A DNA stretch of 64,000 bases from Silene conica (lineage: Eukaryota; Streptophyta; Magnoliopsida; Caryophyllales; Caryophyllaceae). The stretch's first letter is position 1. Each line of letters begins with the position of its first letter. The stretch spans positions 53,421,579-53,485,578 of the forward strand of contig CM055313.2 in assembly GCA_029255685.2 (NCBI GenBank). Reading direction: 5' to 3'. Both the position numbers and the translations under genes were made by a program. Below the pieces are notes generated by a model. The model was not told the DNA's origin. It saw nothing but the letters and a program-made list of their open reading frames with translations, and ran no database searches. Positions 24,050 to 36,932 of this stretch are shown here, piece by piece.

Positions 24050-24220
24050 GGTGCGGAGTTATTTGGTGTTGGATCGGTGCGGAGTTTATTTGGTGTTGGA
24101 TCGGTGCGGAGTTTATATGGTGTTGGATCGGTGCGGAGTTTTTTTGGTGTTGGATCTGTGTGGAGTTTATATGGTGTTGGATCGGTGCGGAGTTATTTGG
24201 CGATGAATCGGTGCGGAGTA
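24050..24220 (+). repeat. 27-bp minisatellite in element E left LTR
   Basis: About six units of GGTGCGGAGTTTATTTGGTG TTGGATC. All units are 26-27 bp, so the frame is open across the array and gives Trp/Cys/Gly-rich repeat peptides in two frames. I regard these as by-products. Confidence 0.9.
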
Positions 24221-24608
24221 TATTATATTGTTGGTATATTTATTTCTTTTTTCCCTACTCAACCTCGTGGTTGACCCTGTGTATTCGTGTGACACCTGTG
24301 ATGAACCAATTTATTGGGGAGCAGATTGACAGGTGGCTGAGACTAAGGGGGAGCTATGGGAGAAAGAGCTTGGATCCGGACCAGACTAGAGTCTAGATCA
24401 CCTTAGTCAGTTTAGCAAGAGTTGTACCTTCCTTATTTTGTTAAGACTTTCGGATACAGTTGTAAGAACATGTTATGAGTTTAATTTTAATTAAAGTACT
24501 GTTTATCTTTCCTTTGTATCTACTGCCTCGGGAAACCGAGATGGTAACACCTTTATTTATCTGAGGAGTCCTAGTACAGGCCCTTAAATAAATCGAGGTG
24601 TTACAAAG

Positions 24609-24620
24609 TGGTATCAGAGC
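24609..24620 (+). other. Element E primer-binding site (initiator tRNA-Met)
   Basis: TGGTATCAGAGC three bases after the left LTR. Confidence 0.92.
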
Positions 24621-27600
24621 GAACGATCCTCAGGCCTAAACCAAATGAATAATAATGAACGTAGGAAGAGTCAAATAAAATGAACCCCGAGATGAAACTG
24701 ATAGGAGCCCCAAAAAGGAACGGGAAGAGTTAGGGGCCCCCTCACACCAGACCTGGGCCCTTTCGGTTCTGTCTCGGGAACCCAATGAGAGTAATTGAAG
24801 AGTGAGGTAGATTCTGTAGTGACCTAGTCATCTTGTACTAACATTCTTGCAGGAGAAGAATGAGGTAAGTAATATTTGAATTATGATTAATGATGTCAGA
24901 TGGAAAGATGTGTGTAATATGAAATGTGCATCAATCTGGATGATGGAATTGAAATTTTAAGAGTTCAGAGGTGTAATTGTGAACAATGTTTAGAGTGGCG
25001 TGATCATAGTATGTTGGTGACTATCGTAATTATACAATGTATTGGTTGGAATTTAGATATGAATGATCAGATTCAGATGTTATAGTAATCCATGTCTAGT
25101 GATATGCGGAATGAGTTTCCCCTAAGCCATGAATGTATATAGCTATGTGCTGCATATATTGTACTTAAGATTTTATGCCTTTTATACGCATTTAAAATTT
25201 GTTATAGAGATAGTAATCAATAAGTGACTTTGTGATAACTCCTAGTTTATATTTCCGTATTTGAATAGGTTGTAAGTATGTGATGGTAGAAACTAATTTA
25301 TTTATATACACACGTATAACCATCGAGTTATTTAGTTGAGTCTACCTTCAGCTTCGAGATCTTTACCATGCATGTTCTAGATGATAATTATTGTTGAAAT
25401 GAGGAATGCATGTTGATATGGTACAAAGTGACGTCTATGCTTCAATTGTATGCCAACATGTTTTGGAAAAATATTGTTTATATTTAAATATGATAGTGTG
25501 AGGTGATTTTAAGGAACACAAATTTTGATAAATTTTCGGAACGTTACAATGCTTGCGAGAGCTGCCATTTAAAATGCGTTCTCTCTATGTGTATGAAAAT
25601 TTTATGTATGATAATCTTCTGAGTTAACTTTCAATACTTTAGGTTTCATGTCAAGGGGAGTTATATTTTGAGAGAAATAATTGAGTTAATCGACGGTGGT
25701 CAAATTGTTCTTGCACAGTTCTGGTTGGACTCATGCATTTGAAATGTGGATCGTGTAAAACATGTTTACTGTTTATGCATAATTCAAACTCCTATGTTTA
25801 GAATATTCGCTCACGTGCCCCGAATGATAAACTGTGTGAAACCTTAACAAGTGTTATTTAATCTTGATTTGTGCAAGTTGCCCAAATTTATGTTTAATGG
25901 TTGTAAAGTTCCTGTCCACTGTTATAAATAATTTTCTTGAGATATGCCTTCGATTATTATTCCTATGGTCAGATAATTCTTTATACTGTTCTAAAAACTA
26001 TAATGGCCCGCAAGATAGCTAAGCGGTTATTTAATTATGATTGTTGTAAGTTGCTGCATAATGTTTATTTGGTGGAATTGCGAGTTATGTAAAGTTTATA
26101 TGACAGTTTAATCAAATGTGAATTATGTGATATGACCACGTGATAACCTGATGTGTGAATTATGCATATGATATGAAAATGAACCTTACTATATGATGGC
26201 GTAACCTTGTTTATTTCGTCAAGTTTAATATGGAACTGTTTCAATTATGCCAACGCTCTTACTGTTTAGCATTATGATCTCAAAATAATGATGTGTTGTT
26301 CGTATGTGATGTCAAAAATCGTGTTTATCCAAGAAGAGTCTTGGCAAGTGGTAGAATGAAATTTAACCGGTAAGCTTATTGGTATGATATAGCAATCTAA
26401 TGGTTCTACGTAGTTATGATTATGTTGAACAATGAGATTCTGGTTGATATTCTTTCGTATATAAATGGTACACCTCTGTCTAGTTCCCTGCGACAACAGT
26501 CCCTATGAATTCTCCATGTTTATTGTTATGCCATAATACGAATTGCATATTGCAATTTTCAAAGTTTGCTCACAATGGATTGAATTATTATTGTTTGACA
26601 TGTAATTTATGGAAGTACTGCACTTGTGAATCCGTTTATTTATTTATTTATGTATTTATTCATTATTGATAAAACTTTCATAATTCATGAACTACAAGGA
26701 CAATGTTTGAGTACCGAAAAGTAAGAATGTCTCCGTGTTGCCTTGTTTCGACTTTCAGCTTGTAAAATTGTCTTTTGACTTGAGTTTATAAATTGTCACA
26801 AATAACGCTTCATGGTTTCAAAAGTTTTAAAGTTGTATTTTAAAGTAATGATTATCCATGATGACGCTTGACCTTTTAATAATTATAGTAATTGTTGCAA
26901 TATGACCAATTCTGTACTCACATGTTGATGAAAGCCTGCCCGAATGCTTAATTGTTGCGCATTATATGAACCCTTATGTTGCAAGACATATATTTTATTA
27001 GTCTTATGATAAATAATGTAATATGAATGAACGGGAAATGTACCTGAGTGAATTTAGTAACTAATTGATATCTGGGAATGTTAAACGATCTTGTGAGTCT
27101 CTGAGTTAGGTATGTCTTGTGAAATATGTCCATGTTCCATGTTTAATTACGTTAATTAATGTTGCACTATGTCTTCTCCTTAATATGGTTTTGCTTCAAA
27201 AATATGTTTATGAACATGAAACGTTTTAAATTGCCAATTATGAACTATGAGTTTCTTGACTATTTATGTTGTTGTATATACTAGCTTTGCGTTGAAATTC
27301 ATGGGTGTGTAAGTGTTATCTACTCATATTCTGTCTTACTGCGTAACCCGAGTTCTACAGATCCTAATACTCTTGTTATTTCTTGAGGTTGTATGAGTAC
27401 ATGATACTAACTATGAGTCTATTTTGAGTACTTATTTGAATTAAATTTTAGTAATTGTCCTTTTATTTTGATAGTGAAAATCTTGTATTGATACGATAAC
27501 TCTTTTGTTGTGAGAGCGGTAAACTTTTGGTAATCGATTAGTTGTTTATGCTTAATAGTTTTGTATTAGGTTGGCTTGGTATAGCGTCCGTATCCGTATG

Positions 27601-28332
27601 TTATGAACTGTGGAACAGTATATATACATACAATTATGTCAAAGAACTTGGAAGGTAAGTACTGATGAGATTGAGTTGCCCGTGAGTCTGGAACAAAGGC
27701 CATGATTGATTTGTATTGAGTTTGAAATTGCAGTTCAGTATTTTATCGAGTTGTCGTTTTCTTTGACCTTGACTCGTGGGTGAGTAGCTTAGAGTTTGAC
27801 TCTCTAAGTGTTGAACAGTTCCTTTAAGGGAATATTTGACAATATTGGTATTGGAGTTGAGATGAGGATTGGTCACTGGTACTGAGTTATGAGTTATGTG
27901 ACCGTTGTGTCATACCGTGTTTATGGTCCAGTGTGACCCTGGTTATTGAGTTATATTCGGAGTTTGAAATCGAAATTGAAATGGAAGTGTTGATTTGCGG
28001 TTTTATTCCGCCAGTTCACTCACCCCTTGTCTTTGGTCTTAAGTTCGACGACGATAATACAATACTTGGCTTCTTAGAGTAAGATTTTATGAGATAGAGT
28101 AATGGTAAGACGGAGTAATGGCTGGAATTTTATAATGGGGTTACGGGGACGTAACCATGGTCTAAGGAGGATAGGATTGTAAAATCTTAATGATTTATGA
28201 TATGGCTTTTGACATGTCGTGATTGTGTGAATACCTATGATACTCCTGATTGCTTCTGTTGTGCATTTTATTTTGTTTCGTGAAGTATTCTATAATGTAA
28301 TATACGTTAAACTTTGAGGACAAAGTTTTCCT

Positions 28333-28348
28333 AACGAGGGTAGAATAA
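28333..28348 (+). other. Element E polypurine tract
   Basis: AACGAGGGTAGAATAA directly before TGTAACA of the right LTR, after TTTGAGGACAAAGTTTTCC. Confidence 0.7.
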
Positions 28349-29740
28349 TGTAACATTTTGGGTTTTAAAGTACTCTTATCAGTTTTGGATGTAATGTGGT
28401 GTCACATTTAACATGTTTGTTGACTATGGGGTGGTGAACTTCGGGATGAAGTTCATTTTAAGGAGGGAAGACTGTAATACCTCGTATTTTATTGTTAAGG
28501 TTATTGTTTATTTTGACGTGTTGGTCACCATTTAGCGTTATACTCGATAATTTATTTATCGAACAAGTGTTATATGTCTTTATATGTTGTTAAGGGAAGG
28601 GTCGAGTATAAGAGTTAGTTAATAGATCATGTTTTGAATAGACGCTCAGACCTCGATATGCGTGTAATATCTCGTATTTTCATAGTTCGTATTCGTATTT
28701 TGTTATAATAATAATATTATTTATATATATACTCGTTAAGTGCGATTTTTATAATGTACATCGATGTTTTAATAATTTAGTTATTATCGAAACTCGGGTT
28801 GTGACTCGGAATTTATTGTTATAAGCCTTATATTATGTTATCGTACTATATTTATCGCTAGCGTAAGCATATCAACTAAGTTAATAATAATGTTACGTGT
28901 TATAATAATTAAGATGAGGGATGGTGTGTGTAAATGGGCCGAGTAAAACGTTTCACCCGACCCATATGTTTTGCAATCTACTCGTGTATACCTATTACTA
29001 CAAACCTACTACAAACCCTCACGCTCATGATAAGCCCCCTCCCTGCCGCCTCATTTTAACTCCCTTTCTACCCTACTTCTAACCCAATCCTTACACAACC
29101 TTCACCCCACGTTTCAGCCACAACATCAGAGAGGATAACGGAACCTTGCACGATGGGTTTAAGACGGTCTAGGGCTTCTCGATTCGAGTCGTAAAACAGG
29201 TATGTCAGCCGTGTTGTAGGGTTGTATAGCGTTTTGTATTCTGTCTATGGGTAGTTCGTCCAGTTATCGGTTTATTAATCTGCGTATGTGCTGGTGGTAG
29301 TCGGGGTAGGGGTTTAGTGTTAGTCACGGTGGTGCAACGTCGGAGCGTCGCCGGAAATAGGGGTATTCGTTTTCAGCGTGTATCGGGTGTTAGTTTGAAC
29401 AGGGGTGTCTGGGGGTGGTGGTACCACCGTTGACTCGGGGGAGGTCGACACGGTGGTACCACCGTTGCGTAAGATCGACGTAGGGGGTGGTATTGGTGGT
29501 AGTTGCAGGTGGGTTACATGGAGGGTGTTGTCGAAGGGGTTGGTGCAGCGGGTCTCGTCGGCGGTTGTCGAAGTGGTTGTCGAGGGCAGGTGGTGGAGCA
29601 GGCGGTCGTGGGTTTGGGAACGTGGTTGTCGGTTGTGGTGGCCGTGTCACACGCGTGGTGATGGGGGCTGTTACCGCGGGTGTTAGCGTGGGTAGGGTTA
29701 GTCGGGTTAGTTGGTTACTATATTATTTTTATTAGGATAC

Positions 29741-29771
<31 letters not shown>

Positions 29772-30848
29772 TTATCTTTATTCATATTGTTGTTGTTGTT
29801 ATTTCTCATAGTGGATATTATTATTTATAATAATGTTTTATTAATTACATGATTAGTAAATGTTAATAATGGTATCTATGTTAACGTCGCTAATTTGTGA
29901 AGGGCGGTAATTGGTTGTTTATGAGTTGGGAAGTTAATGTTGAGGGAACTACTATTTCGGGAAACTTTCCATTTCGAGAAACTTTCCACTTGTAGAAGGT
30001 TACTAATTATAGTAAGTCTAAGTTGACTTATGGGGCTTTGGGAAGTTTATTAATTCGTTACGTATACATGTTTAGGTGACGGGTTTCGCGTGGAATATTT
30101 CTAGCGAGCTTTGGATTGTCTGGACTTCTGCTATTTGAGGTAGGGGAATACTGTATACATGATGACGAGTGATCTGTTATTATTATGTTAACTATTTATA
30201 TATTTCATTGGATGATTGGCATTATATTGAGTTGATTGTCTTATATATTTCTGTTATATAATATGATGTGAAAATATTGGGTCTTGTGATACGGTGCGGA
30301 GTTATTTGGTGTTGGATCGGTGCGGAGTTTATTTGGTGTTGGATCGGTGCGGAGTTTATATGGTGTTGGATCGGTGCGGAGTTTATTTGGTGTTGGATCG
30401 GTGCGGAGTTTATATGGTGTTGGATCGGTGCGGAGTTATTTGGCGATGGATCGGTGCGGAGTATATTATATTGTTGGTATATTTATTTCTTTTTTCCCTA
30501 CTCAACCTCGTGGTTGACCCTGTGTATTCGTGTGACACCTGTGATGAACCAATTTATTGGGGAGCATATTGACAGGTGGCTGAGACTAAGGGGGAGCTAT
30601 GGGAGAAAGAGCTTGGATCCGGACCAGACTAGAGTCTAGATCACCTTGGTCAGTTTAGCAAGAGTTGTACCTTCCTTATTTTGTTAAGACTTTCGGATAC
30701 AGTTGTAAGAACATGTTATGAGTTTAATTTTAATTAAAGTACTGTTTATCTTTCCTTTGTATCTACTGCCTCGGGAAACCGAGATGGTAACACCTTTATT
30801 TATTTGAGGAGTCCTAGTACAGGCCCTTAAATAAATCGGGGTGTTACA
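28349..30848 (+). repeat. Element E right LTR
   Basis: 2500 bp. Carries all landmarks of the left LTR: second start TGTAATACC at 28473, GGTGGTACCACC pair, minisatellite 30293-30463. The TA run is shorter than in the left LTR. Confidence 0.92.
30293..30463 (+). repeat. 27-bp minisatellite in element E right LTR
   Basis: Same number of units and same total length as in the left LTR, with fewer base changes between units. Confidence 0.9.
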
Positions 30849-30853
30849 TTGAC

Positions 30854-31180
30854 GGTGTTTCCATTTTTCGCCAATAACGTATGAATGGTTGGTGAGTTCC
30901 TCTCTTAATTCAACTTTCCTTCTAGGTTTACCTTGAATTTGTTTCATTGCTAAACCTAACCTTGGTTTACTAAGGTTGTTATTGGGAGTCTTGGAGAGGG
31001 TTAGTTTGTTGATGTTGGTGAAGGCTTGGAGGTTTTAAGGGTTCAATTGTATGCATTTGTTCTCTTCTTATGCTTTGTGGGTATTGGGATAATTGAATTG
31101 TGCAATTGAAAGAGCTTTTGGTAGTGCCTAGAAGGTGTTTGAGGATTTGCCTAAGAGTATACTTAGTTTATTCTTTGGTT
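30854..31180 (+). other. Athila leader of the downstream ORF
   Basis: AT-rich non-coding DNA between the E site and the ORF after pol. No gene seen. Confidence 0.6.
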
Positions 31181-32015
31181 ATGGGTAACTAGAAATTGAA
31201 GAAATCGGTTGTTGATTTTATGGGGTGTGAGAATTTGAGTACTGAGCATAAGAAAGTGTGGCGGATTTTGTTTGACCGAGTTATAATGTCTACCAAGTTT
31301 GTCAACCCCTTTGCCACTGACATACTTGGGATTCGAGATGCGGTACCGGAATTGCTTGGTTGGGTTGGTTTGGGAGCTTTCTGTGCCTTTCAAGCACCCA
31401 CTTTTCGGAGGTTTACCTTAGAATTTCTCTCCACTTTGCGCGTGCACAGAGATGATGATCCCCCTCGGATCACTTTTCATCTTGATGGCGAGGAGAGGGA
31501 GTTGACTTTTGAGGAGTTGAGGGGGATTTTTGGGATTGATGAGAGGGCGGACGGGGAGTGCCCTAAGTTAAGCTCACTAGAGCAAGCGGTCTTTTGGAAG
31601 CCTATTACGGGGGGAGCAGGATTTCGACCGGCGGGTGAAAAAAATGCTGATATTCCACATCCGGCCCTTCGTTACATTCATCGCGTCTTGACATCTACAT
31701 TCCTATGCAAGGGTGAACTAACACATCTTCCCCGTACTGATTTGACATATTTGTGGGCAATGATGCCCGAGAGTCATAGCCGTCCGGACTGGCTGGAGAT
31801 TTTTCTGTCTGGGTGTGAGAAGCACCAAAAAGCTGCTTCGGGAAATATTCCGATGGGGGGCATGGTTACTCTCCTTGCTCGTCACTTTGACCTTGAGGAC
31901 CCTGACGATGTAGTAGCCGGCGAGACTTCCGTTAGTCTAGAGTTGATGAGGAGTTGTGAGATGGTTGTGTGGGTAGCTGAATTTGCCGGATATGTATGGA
32001 CCCGGGGCACTGATC
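31181..32015 (+). pseudogene. Athila ORF downstream of pol (ATHILA ORF-1/env-like position), N-terminal piece
   Basis: About 278 codons of an open frame in the place where Athila and Calypso elements carry their extra ORF, called env-like by some authors. A likely original ATG at 31181 is followed by TAG at codon 4, and the next in-frame ATG is at about 31217. Segments TLEFLSTLRV, ITFHLDGEERELTFEELRGIFGI and a Trp/Leu-rich middle resemble the plant ATHILA ORF-1 family (Pfam PF03078, from memory). I see no clear signal peptide or membrane helix in this piece. Element F interrupts it at TGATC and the frame continues at 48892. Confidence 0.65.
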
Positions 32016-33006
32016 TGTTGGGGCTGGTGTCCTTGACAGCTAGTACAATGACTTATTAAATCTCTTTAAGGATCACAAGGGCATACTTCAGTATTATTAT
32101 AAGTTGATCCACGTTTATCAATAACGGTTGGCTTGCTAGTTAAGTTTGACGTTATTGTCATACGGATGGCGGTGATCAACTGGTCCCTATACGTCACACC
32201 TATAGGACACGTTTGAGAAATGTGAAGGTATGAAAATACAGTCACATTTATGCCGGAAACGACTAAACAGTTAGTCAGAGGTATTGACTATTAAATTAGT
32301 CAATAAGATGTTGAGATTTTTCTTTAATACGGATTAAATAATTTTAGCTAATACGGATTACATGATTAATTCGTAAATTAAATATAAACAGTTATATTTA
32401 ATTAAATATTGAATTCGCGTATTAATATAAACAGTTATATTAATTGAGCTAATTATACAATATCGTATTTTTGTTAGACCATTATTGATGTATCGACTGC
32501 ATTAATATCTGATAACATGTATACGATTTATAATAAATACCCGCGAATTATATTATTAGCAAAACGGGTCGAATCACGAATTAGAATAAGGTAAGAGTGG
32601 AAAGCCCACTCTTACCCGACTCGAAATTTCGGCCGTGTAGGTTACAAAAGGAGAGTGTTTCTCCTTTTGTCAACAACTGGTAATTCATTATTCTCACAAT
32701 TAGGGTTTTTGAGAGCATCCTTCTCCCAAAACTCAGATCTCACATCTAAACCTCACAAAACTCTCCCCATATTGCAAGGCAATTGGAGAGGCATTCTAGC
32801 ACACGCGGCATTGTCTCAAATAAAGTCTTGGGTGCAAGTTATAGGAGGGAATTTACTTTAATTCCTGCTCTTAGGCCAATTCGCGCAAGGACCAAAGGTT
32901 GTACTCTTTTTCATGTTGTTTTTATTATCTTATGACCATAATCGCACTTGTAAATTTCTTTATAATCCTTCATGTTTTAGGGCGAATACATGTTATATTC
33001 CCCACA
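32016..33006 (+). repeat. Element F left LTR
   Basis: Starts TGTTGGGGCTGG directly after the TSD, ends TATTCCCCACA. Differs from the right LTR at a modest number of sites. Holds the block with TACGTCACACCTATAGGACA (~32190-32209), related to the A/B/C LTR block. Confidence 0.93.
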
Positions 33007-33008
33007 AG

Positions 33009-33020
33009 TGGTATCAGAGC
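33009..33020 (+). other. Element F primer-binding site (initiator tRNA-Met)
   Basis: TGGTATCAGAGC two bases after the LTR. Confidence 0.92.
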
Positions 33021-34828
33021 AAAGGCCACGAAAATTTTACATTTGTGTTTTTCATAAGGTTTTAAAAAAAAATTTGAAAATCGAGTCTTTCGCCATGTCG
33101 GTCGATCGACCCACTGTTGCAGTCGATCGACTGACTCCGTTCTTGCTTCGTGCGTGTGTTTTCTGCTTTGGCCGTGTGCCTTCTTTTTGTGTATAATCGA
33201 TCTTGTTTTCGATTTTTATTTACATATTGTTGATTAATCGATATTTTTAGCAATATGTGAATCTTTTGTTGTTGTTTATTATTGATTTACACGTTTTAAA
33301 TGAAGGATAAAAACATGTTTTGGTTTGGAAGTAAAGCGATTTACGTTTTTTTTAAGCAGAAACTCGCTTTCGTTTGGTCGGTCGGTCGACCTGGTTAGTA
33401 GGTCGGTCGACCTTGGTACTGTTACAGGAAGTCTGTTTTTACTGGCAGATGGTCGGTCGACCTCGAGGTGAAGTCGGTCGACCTCGTAACTCTTACAGGC
33501 GTTTTAATTTTCGAAAATAACTTGTTTTATTTTTCCCTTGGCCAATAGTAATATACTATATACGGAAATAGTATATTAAATTTTGTGAATCGGATCACTC
33601 TCCTATGATACGTATTATTTTAAAACGGTTTAAGATAATGGATTATAATCATCATTAATATTAATGTGATTAAAACGGTATAATCACATAATTTTAATCT
33701 CGAAAGGTGGTTTGGTAAAATTTATTAAACATAATAACGGTATTATGTCATGAATGAATTTTTTTTTAGTTGATGCATTTTATTTATCGTCTTGTGAATG
33801 CTTATGAATGCTTTCTATAACGTATTGAATTTTTACAAACGGTTGTAACTTAGTGTGGCCTTAGAAGATTGTGTTACCATAATGATGGAACACGGTCTTG
33901 TTTGTAATTTTGAGATCTTGTATCTCCGTTTTGGTTTTTGCCATGTAATTACTTTTGTATTTAAATTAGAATGTAAATAGGATGATATTTGTAGTTTAAA
34001 TCAGTAATTTTGTGAAGATCAAAGACGGAGACCGGATGCTCACTCCCGCTGCAAAGACCAAGATGGAACATCAAGACATGCTTCTAGGGTCCAACGGTGG
34101 ATTCCAAGTTGTTTTATGTTTATTTTGGTAGGATAGGCCATACTAGGACTTTTATTTACGTTTATTGTATTTATTTTATGCTTTCATCGATAATAGCTTG
34201 CATCATATTCCGCCTAAAACCAAACCACCTATAACATGCCTGAAATCTGACTCATGTAGAGGTTACGCGTTAGTTTTCTGTGACAATTCAGAGGTCACAT
34301 GTCACTTACAAAGCCATCACTTTATTTCATTCATTCACGTATATGCTAGATATTAGTTCACTTAAAATGGATAAATATAAGTTGATGGGGTCTTCCTCGT
34401 ATAACCAAAAATTGAGACTGGTCTTTATAAATCAGACTCCCATGAATCCCTTCTTCGTCGGTAGGCATAATATGACCCCTTCTACGTCGGGTAAGTGGGA
34501 ACAGATAATTTATTTTATCTCAACATTGTGGTCACTAGATAATGTCTAGCAACTATGATGGACTAATAGATAGGATTTACGGAAATCTATCGACCAAGAG
34601 TTCCAACGGTGGAATTAGCCAAGCTGTAGGCTTATCAATTTACGGAAATTGAGTCTTGGGATCGTTTATATAATTCTTGAGGGAGATCAATTATATAAAT
34701 GCATGAGTCTACGAGTTTAAATTTAATTTAAAATAGACTTAAATCACAACGATGCGTTGCTTATATGGTTTTGTTTTTATCTTCTTTTAAGTGTAGAACA
34801 CGATCAAATTTAAACTGCTAAATAACAA
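33021..34828 (+). other. Element F leader (5' UTR)
   Basis: 1.8 kb, non-coding, AT-rich except for a cluster of TCGA-core palindromes near its start. The gag-proximal half shares the CATGAATCCCTTCTTC...GGGTAAGTGGG block (34411-34500) and the hairpin (34600-34615) with the gag-only elements. Confidence 0.7.
33100..33483 (+). repeat. Cluster of GGTCGACC / GTCGATCGAC palindromes
   Basis: Perfect palindromes GGTCGATCGACC (33100-33111) and AGTCGATCGACT (33121-33132). GGTCGACC lies at 33384, 33405, 33455 and 33476, and CCTCGAGG at 33461. Most GGTCGACC copies are preceded by GGTC or GTC. Confidence 0.85.
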
Positions 34829-36100
34829 ATGGCTGGTGAAGACCCAATACCAAGTGCCAAGCTAGCACGTGAATCCTGGCTTAAAGCCTTCATGGACTCC
34901 ATAAATCAGTCTACTAGACTGAGGAGTGATGGGTCAAACTTCTCTGACTGGGAGGCAGCGTTACGGAATGCTGTCATTGCTGACGGAAAGCTCAAGTACT
35001 TGACTGAGCCCATTCCGGCACACCCAGGAACTAGAGCTAGAGCTAACGAAGTTCGCGCTCATAGCGACTTCGTCATGGAAGCGGGTGCGATAAAGAACGT
35101 ACTCATCGATGCAATGGAATCCAATTTGCAAAGACGCTTCATCTCCCATGGTGCAAACAAGATTTTCACCACGCTCACTAACGAGTTCTCGAAAGCTCCG
35201 AGAATCGTTTCTTATGAGCATACCTGTCGCTTCTTTGAAGCGAAACTCCAGAAGGGCCAAGCTGTTAGCCCACATATTCTCAACATGATTGAGAATATCG
35301 AGAAACTGGAGGCCCTAAACTGCAAGATCAGTGAGAAAATAATCGTTGATCGAATGCTTCATTCGCTTCATGATGGGTTCGCCCTCTTTAGGGCCAACTA
35401 TTACATGAACGGCATTAAGAAGACTCCTCATGAGCTCCACTCCCTTCTCGTACAGACCGAGAAGGATCTGAAATTAAGTGGGAGCGTGAAGCAGGATGTT
35501 CTCATGATCTCTAGTAAGGGTAAAGGTAAGGGGAAAGCTAAAGCTCAAGGCGACCTAGCGGTAGGTAAGCCTAAGTTCAAGAAACCAGGATTTACTAAGA
35601 GTGGGCCCGGTCAGTCGAGCAACTCACAGGGCAAGACAAAGAGTAAGTATACTAGCATGGAATGCCTCCATTGCCACAAGACTGGGCATTGGAGGCGCAC
35701 ATGCCCCGTGTATCGTGAGGAGATTAAGGCAGGCCGTGTTACTCCTGCTGTTATGTCTTCTTCTTCTTCTTTTATTCACATGATTGAGATTAACCATGCA
35801 AGTTACGGAACTTGGGTACTAGATACTTGTTGTGTTTCTCATCTATGTAATCATGTGCAGGGCCTCCGAAACCAAGAACCCTTCATCAAGGGTGAGGTTG
35901 ACCTGCATGTCGGGAATGGAGCACGAGTTGCTGCAGTCTCGAGGGGAACATACGTGATCCAGCTTCCAAGTGGATTTGAGTTATCTTTGTATAACTGTTA
36001 TTATGTTCCTAGTTTATCCAAAAACATTATTTCTGTTTCTGCACTTGACAAACTCGGTTTTTCATTTGTAATAGAGAATAATAGCTGTATTCTCGTTACA
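34829..36100 (+). pseudogene. gag: Element F gag and protease
   Basis: Gag with a UBN2-type domain (residues ~10-220), a Lys/Gly-rich basic region, and zinc knuckle CLHCHKTGHWRRTC at residues 279-292, then the start of protease in the same frame. The protease site reads LDTCC at residue 332 where G has LDTGC, so the catalytic Gly is lost. A small change near 36095 shifts the frame into a short unrelated tail (frame stop at 36200-36202). ATG chosen because it matches the start of the G Gag. About 30 percent of residues visibly match the Gag of A/B/C by eye (rough). Confidence 0.88.
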
Positions 36101-36104
36101 CAAT

Positions 36105-36932
36105 ATGATTTATGGCAAGGCAGTTTCCATGAATGGGATTTATTTTTTAGATCAAACCACCGAAATATTACATATGAAAAACAAGAGATTAAAGGTTGGT
36201 GACAAAGATCAAACTTACCTATGGCACTGCCGTATGGGACATATAAATGAGAAACGCGTAAAACAGCTCATACAGAACGGAGCTATCTCGGCCTTTGATT
36301 TCGAATCATATGGCATGTGTGAATCATGTCTCATCGGAAAGATGACTCGTATTTCCTTTAAAGGTGTTGGAATGCGCGCTGCCGACCTATTAGGACTCAT
36401 ACATACGAATGTATGTGGCCCTATGTCGATCAACGCACGAGAAGGCTATAGGTATTTCATCACTTTCACGGATGATTTGAGTAGATATGGCTATGTCTAC
36501 TTAATGAAACATAAAAGTGAATCCTTTGACAAGTTCAAAGAATACCAGAATCGGGTACAGATTCAACTGGGAAGAAAGATAAAAGCATTACGATCTGATC
36601 ATGGTGGTGAGTATCTTTCACACGAATTTGATCAACACCTTAAAGACTGTAGCATCGTTCTACAGTTGACTCCACCTGGAACACCACAATTAAATGGTGT
36701 GTCCGAACGGAGAAATCGAACTCTACTTGATATGGTTCGATCCATGATGAGTCACACCGTTGTGCCAGATTCATTGTGGGGTTATGCTCTTTTGTCAGCC
36801 GCACTAATACTTAACCGAAGTCCGTCTAACGCTGTTGACAAGACTCCATACGAGTTTGGGCCAGCGAGGCTTATGTCAAGTGGAGACACGAGGATAAGCT
36901 CGGCCCGCGATCAGTCAAGACATACTTTATAG
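36105..36932 (+). pseudogene. Element F integrase, first catalytic Asp lost
   Basis: Continues pol after the frameshift. HHCC finger (WHCRMGH ... CESC) is intact. The core reads LIHTNVCGPM where G has LIHTDVCGPM, so the first Asp of the DD35E triad is Asn, a single G-to-A change. The second Asp (LRSDHGGEY) and the Glu (GVSERRNRTLLD) are kept. Near 36855 about 50 bases present in G (the WKGTVPNLSF part) are deleted and the frame runs off to a stop. Confidence 0.88.

Larger units (their letters stand above)
22100..24605 (+). repeat. Element E left LTR
   Basis: Starts TGTAACATG, ends GGTGTTACA. Contains an embedded purine tract and a second TGTAATACC start at 22224, a TA dinucleotide run (~22470-22489), a GC-rich GGTGG-rich segment (23040-23450) with two GGTGGTACCACC palindromes, and a 27-bp minisatellite (24050-24220). 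Confidence 0.92.
24606..28348 (+). other. Element E interior, no coding sequence
   Basis: AT-rich, with only short unrelated open frames on both strands. It starts with the primer site and ends with the purine tract. I found no zinc knuckle, DTG, YXDD or DD35E text. Confidence 0.7.
22100..30848 (+). mobile_element. Element E: non-coding LTR retrotransposon (LARD-like)
   Basis: LTRs of 2506 and 2500 bp with ends TGTAACA and TGTTACA, TSD TTGAC (22095-22099 and 30849-30853), a tRNA-Met primer site right after the left LTR, and a purine tract before the right LTR. The 3.7-kb interior has no gag or pol ORF, nor a degraded one that I can recognise. The primer site and the GAGGACAAAGTTTTCC...GGG purine tract suggest a Gypsy chromovirus origin (inference). 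The LTRs differ at more sites than those of A or B, so E is an older insertion. Confidence 0.88.

Noticed and set aside
24025..24396. Trp/Gly-rich repeat peptides over the E minisatellite (also 30268-30639)
   Set aside because: Products of 27-bp units divisible by three. Open in two frames at once and no protein-like ends.
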